Shown: positions 23,154 through 34,658, numbered from the stretch's first letter. The stretch: DNA of 64,000 bases from Kuschelorhynchus macadamiae (GCA_030620095.1 JAUTXW010000873.1:241501-305500), one strand, 5' to 3'. Notes: generated by a model not told the origin, from the letters alone. Translations and numbers: made by a program.

Positions 23154-23960
23154 ATGGCTGATCTAAGAGTGGCAAATGTGCAAGTGGCTGCTGCTAAAAG
23201 ACTAGTCGAAGAACAAGAAAGGTCTGTAAAAAATTTAAACGCCATTATTGAACTTTTAAATTCACGCAACGCAAATGAGGTTAGCCATTGTAACCAAACA
23301 ACAATAATAACAAACCCGACGGGGGGCATCCCTACCAGTACTGGGGGCTCCGCCACCGTCCGTTCTAGCGGCTCGGGCTCCTTCTTACCGGCGTGCATAG
23401 AAAACCGTAATCATACCAAGCCGCATGTTCCAGAGATGCGCGCACGAGACGGTACCGCTGCCGTGGACAGTTCTCACTGCAACATAGATGGAAACAAGGA
23501 TGGCACCAGTCAAAAGAGTCTCGGCGCTTATATTCCCAAATCCACATCTTCGACTACCGAACAAGTGTTGCCGGTACAAAACGAAAAACCGAGTACGGTT
23601 AATGATTCTGATTTTACTGTAGTAAGTAATAGAAAACGTTCGATGAGAAACAAGCCTATAGTAGGCTGTAGCAGAGAGGCTTCTGTAAGTTTAAAGCCCT
23701 CAATTAAACTTGCTTTTTTGCACGTCTACAAACTTCACCCCGAGACAACTGTAAACAATCTTATAGACTTCTTAAAACCTATTTTTCCCGAAGTTCAGGT
23801 TGAACAGCTAACTTCTAAATATCCGACATATTATTCTTCATTTAAGGTTACTGTAAGCGAAAGTAAGTTATCTGTTGCAATGACTCCCACATTATGGCCT
23901 AGTGGAACTTGTATTAATAGGTTTTTTCATCCGAAAGTGGTCAAAAAAATACCCACTTGA
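23154..23960 (+). CDS. LINE ORF1 protein (coiled-coil, RRM-like end)
   Basis: The frame is open from 23049; I prefer ATG 23154 (MADLRVANVQVAAAKRLVEE) because the charged helix starts there. It would give 268 codons. Residues ~1-45 are a predicted coiled coil (VEEQERSVKNLNAIIELL), usual for LINE ORF1 trimers. A low-complexity Gly/Ser/Thr/Asn middle follows, then a compact C-terminal domain with KLAFLHVYKLHPETTVNNLI and YYSSFKVTVSESKL, spaced like an RNA-recognition fold. There are no zinc knuckles. The frame is intact, but its ORF2 partner is not, so the element is dead as a unit. Confidence 0.7.
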   Translation: MADLRVANVQVAAAKRLVEEQERSVKNLNAIIELLNSRNANEVSHCNQTTIITNPTGGIPTSTGGSATVRSSGSGSFLPACIENRNHTKPHVPEMRARDGTAAVDSSHCNIDGNKDGTSQKSLGAYIPKSTSSTTEQVLPVQNEKPSTVNDSDFTVVSNRKRSMRNKPIVGCSREASVSLKPSIKLAFLHVYKLHPETTVNNLIDFLKPIFPEVQVEQLTSKYPTYYSSFKVTVSESKLSVAMTPTLWPSGTCINRFFHPKVVKKIPT

Positions 23961-23966
23961 CCACAA

Positions 23967-26716
23967 TTGACGATGCGGAGTTGACAAAAAATGACATAGT
24001 TTTATTAAATATCAGAGGTTTTACTTCCGACAAAGCAGATTTTCTGCTTCTGAATTATGATACAAACATTAAATTTTACTGTTTAACTGAGACATTGGCT
24101 AAAGATGATAATATTAATTAAATGACAATCCATGGATATCATATAAAGACTTTCTACTGTCGTAAGGAGAAAATACACGGTGGCGTCGCTATTTGGGTAA
24201 AAAATAGCATTCAGTGTGATAGTCTTAGCTTAAATATGTTTTGTGTCGATAGAGATTTTGAAGTGTGCGGTATAAAATGGCAATATGATAATAAGTGTTT
24301 CTTTGTGTTTACGTGTTATAGGTCCCCGGCGGGAAATTTTGATATTTTTATTAACAAAATAAATGTTATGCTTGAAAAATATTGTAAATCTAATAGAAGA
24401 ATTATTATTTTGGGCGACTTTAATACGAATTCTCTAAATATTTCCGAGAGGGACAGTTTTATGGACTTGATGCTGTCATTCAACCTCATAAATAGGGTGA
24501 ATATGCCAACTCGTATTGGCCCCACCTGTTCTAGTACTCTGGATTTAATTGTTACTAATTTTATTTGCACGCAAGAAGCAATTACAGAAAGTAATACGGA
24601 CTCAGACCATGAAACTGTTCTCTTTAATACAGGTTTGGGAAATAGGTCATGTAGCCCAACTAAAAAGCTTTGTAGAAATTTTAGCAAAATGAGTATTGAA
24701 AATTTTGTTTCTCATATAAAGAATGAAACCTGGCATGATGTGATAAAGAATACAGACCTAAATTCTAGTTTTCATTTATTTTATGCCACTTACTTATGGC
24801 AATTTAATTCATGTTTTCCTTTAAAAATGTTATGAATTTAAAAAGATTACATAAACTACGTTGTGTTAATCCGGGGCTGGATGCTATGTATAGGGTAGAA
24901 AAATCTAAGCATAAAAACCTAATAAACCAATGTAAAAGGAATTATTACCAACAAAAAATTATACACTCTGATAACCCTTCTAGGTCCATGTGGTCCGTTG
25001 TATCCGAGATAAACAATGGTAGTGGTACATATGCACCCTTTAAAAAACTACAGATCTTGGTCAATGGTGAGTTGCTTGATCAGCCCGAGGCTAATGCGAA
25101 CTACTTTAATAAATATTTTGTAGATACTCCGATAAATATTGTAACAAATACTGATAAAAATATTAATAACAATTGTAATTTTAATCATAATAATGGTATA
25201 TTTTCATGCAGCATGGGAGTCTTACCTTTTTCTGAAAAAGAAATTTTAGATATAATTAACAATAAATTAAAAAATAATCGGTCTAGTGGACCTGACGAAA
25301 TTCCGTTAAATGTATTTAAAGAATCTGCAAAGTTTTGCATTAAACCGTTAACTTATCTTATTAACCTTTCCATACAAACTGGAATTTTTCCAACTGAGTT
25401 GAAAGTATGTAAAATGGTCCCTGTTTTTAAGAAGGGGGACCCTATGTCGCCTGAGAACTACCGCCCAATCGCTTTAACATCTTGTTTCTCAAAAGTTTTT
25501 GAGTACGCGATGCTAGACAGACTTTTGTCTTACTTGAATAAAAATAATATAATTTCACCTAAACAACACGGATTTATCTCTAAAAAATCAACTTTCTCGG
25601 CTATCTTATCTTTTCTTGAGGAAGTCGTAGAGTGCCTTGAGGCGGGCGAGCGCGTAGGATGGAGATGTATGGCATTAGAGGCTTAATATTGAATTGGTTT
25701 TCATCTTTTTAAAAGAGCGTACACAGTTTGTGGAAATTAAAAATACTTCACCTGAAGTGTCTGGCAGCGCGTGCTCGGGGAACCTGAGTGTAGATATCGG
25801 AGTGCCGCAAGGCTCTGTCCTCGGCCCAATTCTATTCTTGCTCTTCGTAAATCCCATGCCTCTAGAAGTGGTCCACAGCCACATAACTATGTATGCGGAT
25901 GACACTTCGGCTATAGTTAAATGATTAAGTTGTGAAAGTGTTAACAGAGCTTCTAGTAGGTCTCTGGATGAACTCTACAAGTGGTTTACCCTAAACGGGT
26001 TACTCTTAATCGCAAAGAAGACTAATTTCATGGTATTCCATACTTCCCAAAATCGTAGTAATCTCGATTTAGAATTAAATTTAAATGAAAACCCACTCCA
26101 GCGAATTAAATCTCATAAATTCCTTGGTGTTACCTTAGACGAAAATTTGTCTTCGGAGTGTCAATGTTCGTATGTTGCCTCAAAACTAAATAGCCTTTGC
26201 TATCTTATACGTAGCCTTAGGCTGATCATGGATTTGTCACAAGTCATTAGTGTGTATTACGCTATTGTACATTCACGTATATTATATGGTATCCAGTTCT
26301 GGGGAACTTCACCTCATGCCGGGAAAGTGTTTAAAAGCCAAAAACGTATAGTGAGATGTATTGCGGGAGTATCTCCTTCTACTTTTTGTAAGTCATACTT
26401 TAAGGAGTTCAAGATCCTGCCAGTACCATGTGTGGTTTTGTTTGAAATATGTTTGTTCGTTTTTAAGAATTGTGACTTGTTTTATAGGAATAATAACTTC
26501 CATAACTACCCCACTAGGTTTAATAATCAGTTTTCACTGCCTTACAACAGATTGAATTTATGCAAAAATTTTATTCTTAAATTAGGACCAAAACTCTTTA
26601 ATAAGTTACCTAATGTAATTAAAGAAAGCACTAGTGCAAATATGTTTAAGAATAAGCTCAAAGTATTTTTACTCGATAAGTGTTTTTACAGTATAGACGA
26701 GTTTCTTGCTCAATAA
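23967..26716 (+). pseudogene. LINE ORF2: endonuclease and reverse transcriptase, broken
   Basis: The endonuclease begins near 23967 (IVLLNIRGFTSDKADFL, LTET), meets a TAA at 24119, and continues with YRSPAG, ILGDFNTNS and SDHETV. A break near 24830 precedes the linker. RT motifs FKKGDPMSPENYRPIALTS and KQHGFISKKST are present. After VVECLEAGERV the palm motif with the first catalytic Asp is missing: the sequence jumps, with a frame change near 25665, to GLILNWFSSFLKERTQ. The IGVPQGSVLGPILFLLFVN and MYADDTSAIVK motifs then follow, with a stop at 25922. The thumb and C-terminal domain run from 26030 to 26716 in one frame. The internal deletion makes it inactive. Confidence 0.85.
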
Positions 26717-26826
26717 TTGTATTTATAAATTTACTTAGTGTAAACATGTTCAATTTTTTATAGATGACGAATTCCATACACTAACGTGTCTTTTTGGAAA
26801 TAAAATTATTTGTATTTGTATTTGTA

Positions 26827-27718
26827 CCACATTTCCAACAACGGATGCCTTTTCTTTGTCGGAAAGTTAAAGTTTTATTTTCGTCTTTCTGATGTTTAAG
26901 AAGAATGTCTTGCAGTTCTTTTATAATATTCAAAGTATTTTCATTTGCAGTCCGGTATTCTGGAGTATAATGTAGTCTTCGTAGTTTTCCTTGACTCCTG
27001 GATGTTTGTTTAGCCGTTTCAAACTGACGGGCATATGCAAGAGCTTCTGAAATCTCTTTTATTTTAGCCATTCTTAAAGCCTGGTTAGTATCAGGATCAC
27101 GAAGGCCTTCAATAAAACTACTTCCAACTCTTGCTTGATCTCTTCAGAGTAGGATGGATAAGTCAAGTTAATTAGTCGCACAATATCTGCCTCATACTCT
27201 TGAAGACTTTCGTTATATTTTTGTCTTCGACATTGAAGTTGCGCTTTATAAACCTCCTGTAGATGTGATTCACCATAACGCATTTTTATAATAATATTGC
27301 TTACTAATGTCCCAAAGTCATTTTGTTTATCTTCGGGTATGTTCCTTAGCACCTCTATTGCTTCACGCAAGGAACAAACCAGTGCTCGTGCTTTTTCGGT
27401 GGAATTCCAATTATTCCCAGTTGCGGCAGCTTCAAATTGTTTCAGGTAAGTAACCCAGGGCACCTTACCATCAAACGTAGGTGGTTTTATCAGATGTGAT
27501 AAAGACACGTCGGATTTTAACTCACTTTGCTTTCTAAACTGTGTCTGGGATCGTAGACTTTGGACTTCCTGTTGCGTTTGGTCATGAACCTCCTTAACTT
27601 GCTTTCGTACCTTCTTCTCCATTTGTCTAATGAGGGTAAAAGAGGAAATGTCCTCATTTCCATCTTCCTTGGTCATTGTCAATTCAAATAACATTTTTCT
27701 AGTTATTTCTGAATGCAC
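26827..27718 (-). pseudogene. Gypsy gag N-terminal part
   Basis: A 214-codon frame (27718-27074) reads as a Gypsy gag capsid region: LIKPPTFDGKVPWVTYLKQF, then RALVCSLR, then VSNIIIKMRYGESHLQEVYKAQL and QEYEADIVRLI. After one frame change the rest (27071-26827) runs to RCWKCG, the first half of a CCHC knuckle, where the plus-strand LINE cuts in. It begins only ~10 bp from the upstream LTR-like repeat, without the usual leader and primer-binding site, so a 5' deletion is likely. Confidence 0.85.
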
Positions 27719-27899
27719 TCCTTTTATTCAAAACACAGGTTACAGGTATCACAGGTAAACACTGGTTATACCTAACAATCGTAACTAAGGTAATTTTAAA
27801 CTTGTCAATGTCAGCTTGTTAACACTTCGAAATCTCAATTAAAACTGAATCAAAATGTGTTCGGGGTCCTCTTCGATTCTTATGTCAGCCGAATAGCTA

Positions 27900-28668
27900 T
27901 TATATCTCTTCATTCCTCGGGAAAACAATCAAAAGGATAGGCGAAAAAGTCATAGAAGGGGGAATCTTAGTTGGGGAGGGGGGTAGTTTAAATGCTAGGT
28001 AAAAGACAGTCTTTAGGGAGTTTGTATTTGTTACGTGGTTGGGAGAAGTCATGAGTTTCGGTAATGAGGTCATTGTTAGCAAGTTCGGCCCTTATGAAAT
28101 AATTTGAATTGAGTTTCTGATAAATCTGTCTGCGTTTAGAATGATTCTGATTATTTTATTTTGGAGCGATTGAAGTCTTTTTGACTGGTTTTTATGATGA
28201 GTACTCCACGGGGGTGAAGCGTAGGTTTGAATTGGTCTAATATAGAGTTTAAAAAGTGTGATCTTGTTTTTAATATTATTTTTTTGGAGCAACAATGAAT
28301 ATAATTGAGCTAGAACACCTCTAGCTTTCTTAATACTATAGTCTGTATTCGCAGACCACCTAAGGCCTCTATCAAATATTACTCCCAAATATTTAATTTG
28401 CTTAGACCAATTAATCTCCTGTCCTTAAATTTTGACTTTTTTAGCAGTAGGGATTCTACTATTTTTTCTGAAAATAATATCTTGAGTTTTTGAGGGATTA
28501 AGTTCCAACTTCCAGTGATTCATCCAGACTTGAATGGCCCCAATGCGTCTTTGAAGCCTGGATGATAATATGTTTAAGCTTTTATTTGTAGACATTAGAG
28601 CGGTATCATCTGCAAAAAGATAGAGATTGGTGTAATTGTTGGTAGGAATGTCAGAAATAAACACGTTA
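27900..28668 (-). pseudogene. LINE RT fragment in upstream repeat
   Basis: The Jockey-type RT C-terminal part, same family as 16433-18900. FISDIPTNNYTNLYLFADDTALM contains the FADD catalytic motif; then LELNPSKTQDIIF, then GVIFDRGLRWSANTDYSIKKA (absent from the other copy), KRLQSLQNKIIRIILNADRF, and a C-terminus to 27900. Broken by stops near 28425 and 28092. Confidence 0.85.
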
Positions 28669-28691
28669 AATAATGTAGCTTCGCGGCGCGC

Positions 28692-28791
28692 TTATATAGC
28701 CTTTAGAAAAGGATGGAATGATCTAGAAAATTCTAGAATAATCTAAATCCTACAGGGTGAAGAGAATTAAGCCTAACAGAACATTCGAGAA
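28692..28791 (-). promoter_or_regulatory. Heat-shock-element-like trimers and TATA box (upstream repeat)
   Basis: Same layout as in the downstream repeat. TATATAA lies at 28698-28692 on the minus strand, with trimers GAAAATTCTAGAA (28726-28738) and GAACATTCGAGAA (28779-28791). The two repeats differ by a ~30-bp insertion or deletion between the trimers, yet both trimers keep the exact GAAnnTTCnnGAA pattern. Confidence 0.6.
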
Positions 28792-28820
28792 CGATTTTTC
28801 ACACTATCATAGTCGTTACA

Positions 28821-30295
28821 TGGATAAAAATTAAGGTAAGTATACTGCATTAGAATAACAAATAATAAATAAATTCATCTAAATCTTAAGAAATCTATAA
28901 TTAGGGCTAAATTCGCAACAATAACTTACCGTTCTCAAATTTCCTTTTCAGCAGGATATTTTTAGTTGATGCCTGATAAATGAAAATTTAGCAGACTTTA
29001 AATTTTTTATTGATTTTAAACAAAACGGAGTTGTTTTGTACATTCACCATTTTGTGCTATATATCAAAGTTTTGAAATCAGTGGGGATTTTGATGCTGTA
29101 ATGAAAACCACTTTTTATTAACAAATTAATTTTTAACTTAAACTGTTATAAATATCTGACTAAATAAGAGTATAACAGTATGAACTCTTGTAGGCTATAA
29201 TTACTCTTTCTCTCCTAAGAAAAATAATGTATTTTACCATATTCCAATGCTGCTAGCAAACTATGAACACCATTGTGAACCTATAGAACAACAACAATTA
29301 TAAGAGTGGGTTTGTTTTCATGGGGTGTAAAGAAAATATTAAATGTTTTTATTTTTATTTTTACTGTAATTAAAGGCATTGCAAAAAAGTAGGGTACATT
29401 TTCTAATGTTTATTCAAATAATATAAAATTTTCCAAGCAAATAACACAAATGTTTATGCCCAGCAGAGTTAAATACAGTTTGCAATAAACAAAACAGGCA
29501 ACAATAGTTGTGTTTTTTTTTTCTTCAAATATTTCTTTAAAACATGAAAAATATGAAATATTCATTATGTAAGCTAAAATTTTAATATGTAAAATTTAAT
29601 TACAATCTAACTTAAAAATAAAGTAATTACAAAATTGTGTTATAGAGGTACTGGACAATATATTATTCAATTTCAATAAAAACTTCTGTAGCACTACTTT
29701 TTTTTGTTGCTTTTTCTTGCTATTGTATACTCATTCATTAGTCCAACGTAGTCCAACGAATATGTTTCTAATTTCTTACTGCAATATTATGCTTTTTTAC
29801 TCTATCAAAAAGTGTAATTGCTCAAACTTTAGCGAAAGCATTTCACTGATATGAGTCTGTTACTTCTCACCTAATCCTAAAAGTTTTGATTTATGATCCT
29901 AAAGAACAAAGAATAAATAATTATAACATATGCAAATAGCAGAGATGTACACAGAGAAGCAGTAAGATTAGAAGACCAGTGATTCACTTATTCATGAAAT
30001 ACAATAACAATCTTAATAATTTTCTGATTATTAAAATAATTCAAAAAGTTTTGAAACAAACTATTTATTAAAATTATTAAAGGGATACTTAGATAATGAA
30101 AGCGTACTGTTAAATGGTAAGTTAGTAAATCGTAAGAAGATATTACACTATTAATATTATTTTGAAAGTCAATAAAATTGGTTAATTTGTTTTTAAAATA
30201 ACATCTACAATTTATGCAACAATGGCATCTGTTAACCTGAAGTTTAAGTAAGCAAGCCCAAAAGAATTTTGTCCCAAGCCTAAAGAATTTCTGAG
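28821..30295. other. Gene-free AT-rich region
   Basis: About 1.5 kb without supportable coding sequence or recognisable RNA. The segment near 29037-29075 (TACATTCACCATTTTG) recurs near 14703. Confidence 0.5.
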
Positions 30296-30556
30296 TCATT
30301 TGAATAAATATCTTTTAATGTGTGTGTAAGAATCCTTGAAATTTAATGTTTCACAATAATTAATAATACCGTTGATTGAAGGAAAAAGGAAGATGCGCAA
30401 CCTTAAGGGCGAATTCGTAGCACAAAAGGTGTCGGAGATGTAGCTGGCGACATCGTCGCCGCTAGGAAAGGTGTCCGACATTTCCTTGGCGCCGCGCGCT
30501 GCCAGTCGTTTACAGCGAAACAGCGGATAAATCGGATAGTCGGCGGAGATGTACAA
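30296..30556 (-). CDS. Small ORF in a GC-rich island, function unknown
   Basis: An 86-codon open frame whose first ~50 codons (30400-30556) are much more GC-rich and CpG-rich than anything within several kb, using GAC, GCC and CGC codons. It encodes a mixed charged protein (SADYPIYPLFRCKRLAARG, then KEMSDTFPSGDDVASYISDT). The segment TNSPLRLRIFLFPSI is nearly repeated at 38064-38117 on the plus strand (TNSSIRLRIFLFPSI), where the DNA is inverted. It could be an exon or promoter-proximal part of a host gene, or a transposon terminal region. I do not recognise it. Confidence 0.3.
   Translation of the reverse strand: MYISADYPIYPLFRCKRLAARGAKEMSDTFPSGDDVASYISDTFCATNSPLRLRIFLFPSINGIINYCETLNFKDSYTHIKRYLFK
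30364..30420 (+). repeat. Inverted repeat, left copy (partner 38064-38117)
   Basis: About 50 bp (core GAAGGAAAAAGGAAGATGCG) recur in inverse orientation at 38064-38117. The pair brackets 7.6 kb of repeats. On both sides the inner or adjacent DNA includes an unusual GC-rich patch (30420-30550 and 37910-38060). They may be the ends of one large non-autonomous element, or two inverted copies of a shorter repeat. Confidence 0.6.
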
Positions 30557-30603
30557 ATCCTTTACCTGTATTGTTTACATCATAGTGGTTATTATTTTTT
30601 GCT

Positions 30604-30663
30604 CGTTTTCGAGTCAAACTCGTGAATTTTTAACGCTACGAAACTGGAGTACGTTTCATTCTT
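30604..30663. repeat. 60-bp repeat, second copy
   Basis: Copy of 1-60 with one substitution, same orientation. It marks the start of the colinear duplicate that continues at 31630. Confidence 0.8.
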
Positions 30664-30718
30664 TTGATTAGTACTCTTTTCAATATAAAGTAAATGGGTC
30701 ATGACCTTATGACGCCTA

Positions 30719-30910
<192 letters not shown>

Positions 30911-31006
30911 ATAATTCTGCCAAAAAGTTTATAGTACATTTTTAAACACATTTTACAGATTTTTCGAAATAATTCATTTCTTCTTCACGGCTCTCTAATT
31001 ACATAA

Positions 31007-31318
31007 TTATCAGAAAATTTAGGACTTTTTTTACAATTAAAAAGTACTTACGCTAATTAAAATGCAAAGACAATTTTGAGCGAATTTTCAGAAAATATAA
31101 GATTGGATAAATTTTAACTACTAAAATTTTGACTTCATTTAACAAGAAATAAACAATTTAAAACCAATTGTTTTTCTATCAAATAATAATGACAGAAATA
31201 AGTTAAATATGTCAAATGTATAATTTTATATTTTCTGAAAATTCCCTCAAAAATTGTCTTTGCATTTTAATGAGTGTAAGTACTTTTTAACCGTAAAAAT
31301 TCCTAAATTTTCTGACAA
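31007..31318. repeat. Hairpin element with ~95-bp inverted arms
   Basis: 31007-31103 and 31224-31318 are imperfect inverse copies (core AAAATGCAAAGACAATTTT), separated by ~120 bp. It is non-coding and could fold into a long stem, as foldback MITEs do. Confidence 0.65.
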
Positions 31319-31629
31319 TGAATGCATAGTCACAAAAATAAAGATTTAGAAAATAAACCACGTAGAAAAATAAGGATTTTGTTGAATATATAATTTTTTC
31401 AGTTTCCTTTCTTGACCGTGATGGCAAATTTAATACTTACTATTTCAATTCAGTGAAACAATTTATGTTTGGTTTGTTATTTAAAAAAACGTGTTAGTGC
31501 TTTTTAATATTTGTTGTAAAATCTATATATTTAAAACATTGAGTTAAAGTTTTCAGCAAGTTCGTGAGAGAGTTGTACTGCAGCGATTTATATGATTTTT
31601 TTTAAATGATCGTCTGGTAACCGAGAACT

Positions 31630-32690
31630 TTCAACACTATTTTTTGTATTGTATACAGGGTGTTTCAAAAAATCGAGTCACTGATCACGATTCTTCTCAA
31701 ACTGCTTGACGTAAAAAGATGCGTTTTGCCACACAGGTTGGTAGTAGAATGTAGAGGTTGGATAAGAAGGAATTTTTTATTTAAAAAAACGGTTTGTTTT
31801 TCGAAAAAACCCTTAAGCTCGTGTATTTTATTTGGCTATTTAACATATTTTAAGTTTTCTTAATTTCTGATTAATCACGATTCTGATCAAACCGCTTGAC
31901 GTAAAAAGCTGAATTTTAGCATACAGGTTGATCGTAGGGTGTGGAGGTCCGATAAGAAGAGTTTTTTCAAAAATGAAATTTCAAGGGGATGAAACCGCCT
32001 CTTAAATAATACAATATTTTTTATTTAAACCGTTTAATTTTTCAAAGCAGTGCTTGATCAGGTATATGTCGTTTTAATTTTTTTTTAATGTATACAGGGT
32101 GTTCCAAAAAATCGAAAATAATTTATAAACAAAAATCTCTCAAGCCCCTGTTGACAAAAATTGAACGAAAAAGCAACAACGTGGTTTTTAAAATATATAA
32201 AAAAATAAGGTAATCTAAGTACCAATTTATAACCCTTTCGTTAGCGTTGGACGTTTCGCATAATTATTTAAGAATAGCAGCAAAATGGCATTAACAAAAA
32301 TATATTATGCTAATATTTAAAATTCTACAGGTATAGCGCGCGCTAAAATTTATAATTAAATAACGAAATATGACTTTCATGTTGTAGTATGTAAAAAAAT
32401 ACCCGTTGTGTAAATTGAATGTATTCAATATTTATGGATAGTACCTATTTAATAGTTAAATGTAAGTTTATTTTCACGTTTTTTTCTAAATGTTCATAAT
32501 CTTTTTGATGCAAACATTGCATATTTATTTACCTTTTGTTTTGATTATGTTTTATTTGTAAATTTTGTTTGTTTTGTTTGAAAATTTTGAAATAAAGTAA
32601 TTATATTTCAACTTTGCTTTAATTATCTACACTCTAGTCATTGCAAAAAAAAATAAAACCTTTTATGAACAACATTTTTCTTTAATTTTT
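31630..32690 (+). repeat. Dispersed repeat, copy 2
   Basis: Colinear with 425-1500 over ~1 kb, including the paired CAGGGTGTTTCAAAAAATCG modules and the AATAAA-bearing end. An internal deletion near 31865 removes the start of the second module, and there is an extra CAGGGTGTTCCAAAAAATCG unit at 32095. Confidence 0.75.
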
Positions 32691-34658
32691 AATTTAAAAA
32701 AAAAGCTACTTTACAGGGAGAATCCATCACCTGGTGTACAGCGTATCCCAATATCTAGGGTGACAATTGGGAGAAGCTATACAATTTATGGAAGAGTTTA
32801 AATTGTCGCAAAGTTGCGCAATTTTGTGCTCAATCAAATGCCGTTTTGAAATTGAGGGTATTTATAATAATTCCGAAGATATCCGAAAAAAAAAAGATAT
32901 TTTTGAAAATTGTTTTAATTTTTATAGTTTTTTATTTTTCAAATAAATTTTACATCATCACAGCCACCTTTTTCTTTTCTACCGAAATACATTATTAAGT
33001 TTACGATTCGACGATTCATATCCGAACCATCATCATAAACTTTGCTTTTTAAATAGTCAAAAATGTTGTGTTCATCTGAATAAATACTAATTTTAATTCT
33101 AAATTCCACAGCATATCATACTTAACATTTTTCTGATATTTCGGACTAAAAAAACCCATTATCAATAATAGTTAATAATGACTGCGAGGAGCGGAAAGTC
33201 CACGTCGGGTCAAAAATTCAATTACCTACGTCATCTTGAAGCGGGCAAAACTGTGGTAATGGAAATGTAAAATTTATTTGTTTCTACCTCTCTTATTAGA
33301 ATTAGAAAGGAAGTACCTAGTACAAACATATTTCACTTTTCTATTCTACGCCGGAAGTTATTTAAAAATCCATTCTCATTGCCATTTTTTTTTCGTCATA
33401 AATTACTGATGAAGGCTTTCATTTGTCAGGAATATTGGAAAAACGCTCAAATTTGGGACACCCTGTATCTTTAATAGCTCAGAACAATGTAAAAAAAATT
33501 TTGTCTTAAAAAAGGTAAGTAACAATTATTTGTAAATTAAAATTTAGATTTAAACGTAGACCTAAAACAATCTGCTTTATTTTGTAATCATAAAATAGCA
33601 CAAGATTTTTTCCTATTGTCAAGACTTATATTTAAGGAAAAAATATCTCGAGCGGAAATTTGGACTTTTCGCATAATTATTTAAGTAATAGCAGCAAAAT
33701 GGCATTAACAAAAATATAATATAATATAATTAAATAGCTAAATATAACTTTCATGTTGTAGTATGTAAAAAAACAACACCAGTTGCGTAAATTCTATGTA
33801 TTCAAAATTTATGGATAGTACCTATTTAGTAGTTAAAAGTTTATTTTCAGATTTTTTCTAAATTTTAATTTTATTTTTAAAGCAAATATTGCATATATAT
33901 TTACCTTTTGTTTTGATTATGTATTATTTGTAAATTACATGTTTTGTTTGAAAATTTTGAAATAAAGTCATAATATTTCAACTTTGCATTTACTGATCTA
34001 TGCTCTAGTCATTGCAAAAAAAATTAATATCTTTTATACAATATTTTTCCTTAATTTTTAATTAGTTCAGAATAATGTAAAAAATAAATTTTGTCTTAAA
34101 AAAGGTAAGTAACAATAATTTGTAAATTAAAATTTCGATTTAAACGTAGACCTAAAAACCATTTGCTTTATTTTGTAATAATAAAGTAGCACAAGGTTTG
34201 TTTCCTATATTTACGGAGAAAATGAAAAAGTAATAGGAGCAAAATGTAAAAAAATCGGTAAATTCCTTGACCCGAAACTTCCCTCGTTATGAATTTTTAC
34301 TTTTATTAGGAAGAGTGAAGTGTGATCCAAATTAGTTCATTACATAGTCGTAGTGTATATGTGTTACAAATACTGTCTCTTCATTTTTATAGGACGCCAT
34401 TTTGTTCCATCATATTGGATTCCTAACAATATGTTTACCATTTCCATGACACACTTGACTTTGGGCATAATTTAAAATAAATTTGATAAGTATCCCATTT
34501 CCACATTTAATTTTTCTGCAAAATTTAAAATCAATTGAACAAGAGTTCTCTACATTGATTGGTATCCATATTATCAGTCTTTACCTACTCCGTTGGTCAG
34601 CAGATATCCCAGATATTAAGTTTCAGAATGGTTTTCATTAACAATCCGATTGTTGTTA

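Larger units (their letters stand above)
22920..26826 (+). mobile_element. CR1/Jockey-group LINE inserted in Gypsy gag
   Basis: A plus-strand non-LTR element, opposite to its Gypsy host. The 5' end has a GC-rich hairpin (GCAACAT ... ATGTTGC, 22920-22948). ORF1 is at 23154-23960 and ORF2 (EN then RT) at about 23967-26716. The 3' end is a short tandem tail of TATTTG units (26805-26826) rather than poly(A). The clade is uncertain; the EN plus RT layout without RNase H and the simple-repeat tail fit the CR1/Jockey group. I could not define a clear target-site duplication. Confidence 0.85.
16243..28820 (-). mobile_element. Nested Gypsy composite with LINE-bearing LTRs
   Basis: A minus-strand Gypsy body (20215-27706) lies between two direct repeats, 27707-28820 upstream and 16243-20214 downstream. 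Both start TGTAACGACT, carry the same putative promoter block, and end in a shared ~200 bp with an AATAAA signal (TTTTGAATAAAAGG) before CATTCAGAAA. I read them as the two LTRs, each carrying the same Jockey-type LINE just downstream of the TATA box. The downstream copy keeps most of the LINE; the upstream copy keeps only an RT fragment. A different LINE (22920-26826) is inserted on the plus strand in gag. Two facts weaken a simple LTR reading: gag follows the upstream repeat with almost no leader, and the integrase C-terminus is cut off at the downstream repeat. Confidence 0.75.
27707..28820 (-). repeat. Upstream (5') LTR-like repeat with deleted LINE
   Basis: In minus orientation it starts TGTAACGACT at 28820, carries the promoter block (28791-28692), and then passes directly into LINE RT sequence at about 28670. 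It ends with ~200 bp matching 16443-16243. Compared with the downstream copy, everything from the LINE 5' region to the RT is missing. The junction has a short shared ATT, as in microhomology-mediated deletion. It keeps ~230 bp of RT (28204-28440) that the downstream copy has lost, so the two complement each other. Confidence 0.6.

Noticed and set aside
23365..23579. Minus-strand frames of 60-64 codons
   Set aside because: Shadows of the LINE ORF1 in the other strand.
24316..24687. 123-codon minus-strand open frame
   Set aside because: It is antisense to the LINE endonuclease, whose motifs (GDFN, SDH) are on the plus strand.
30400..30420. AAGGGCGAATTC resembles a cloning-vector flank
   Set aside because: The match is only 12 bases, and the inverse copy at 38064 reads differently (ATGGACGAATTC). 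It is part of a genomic repeat, so vector contamination is not supported.
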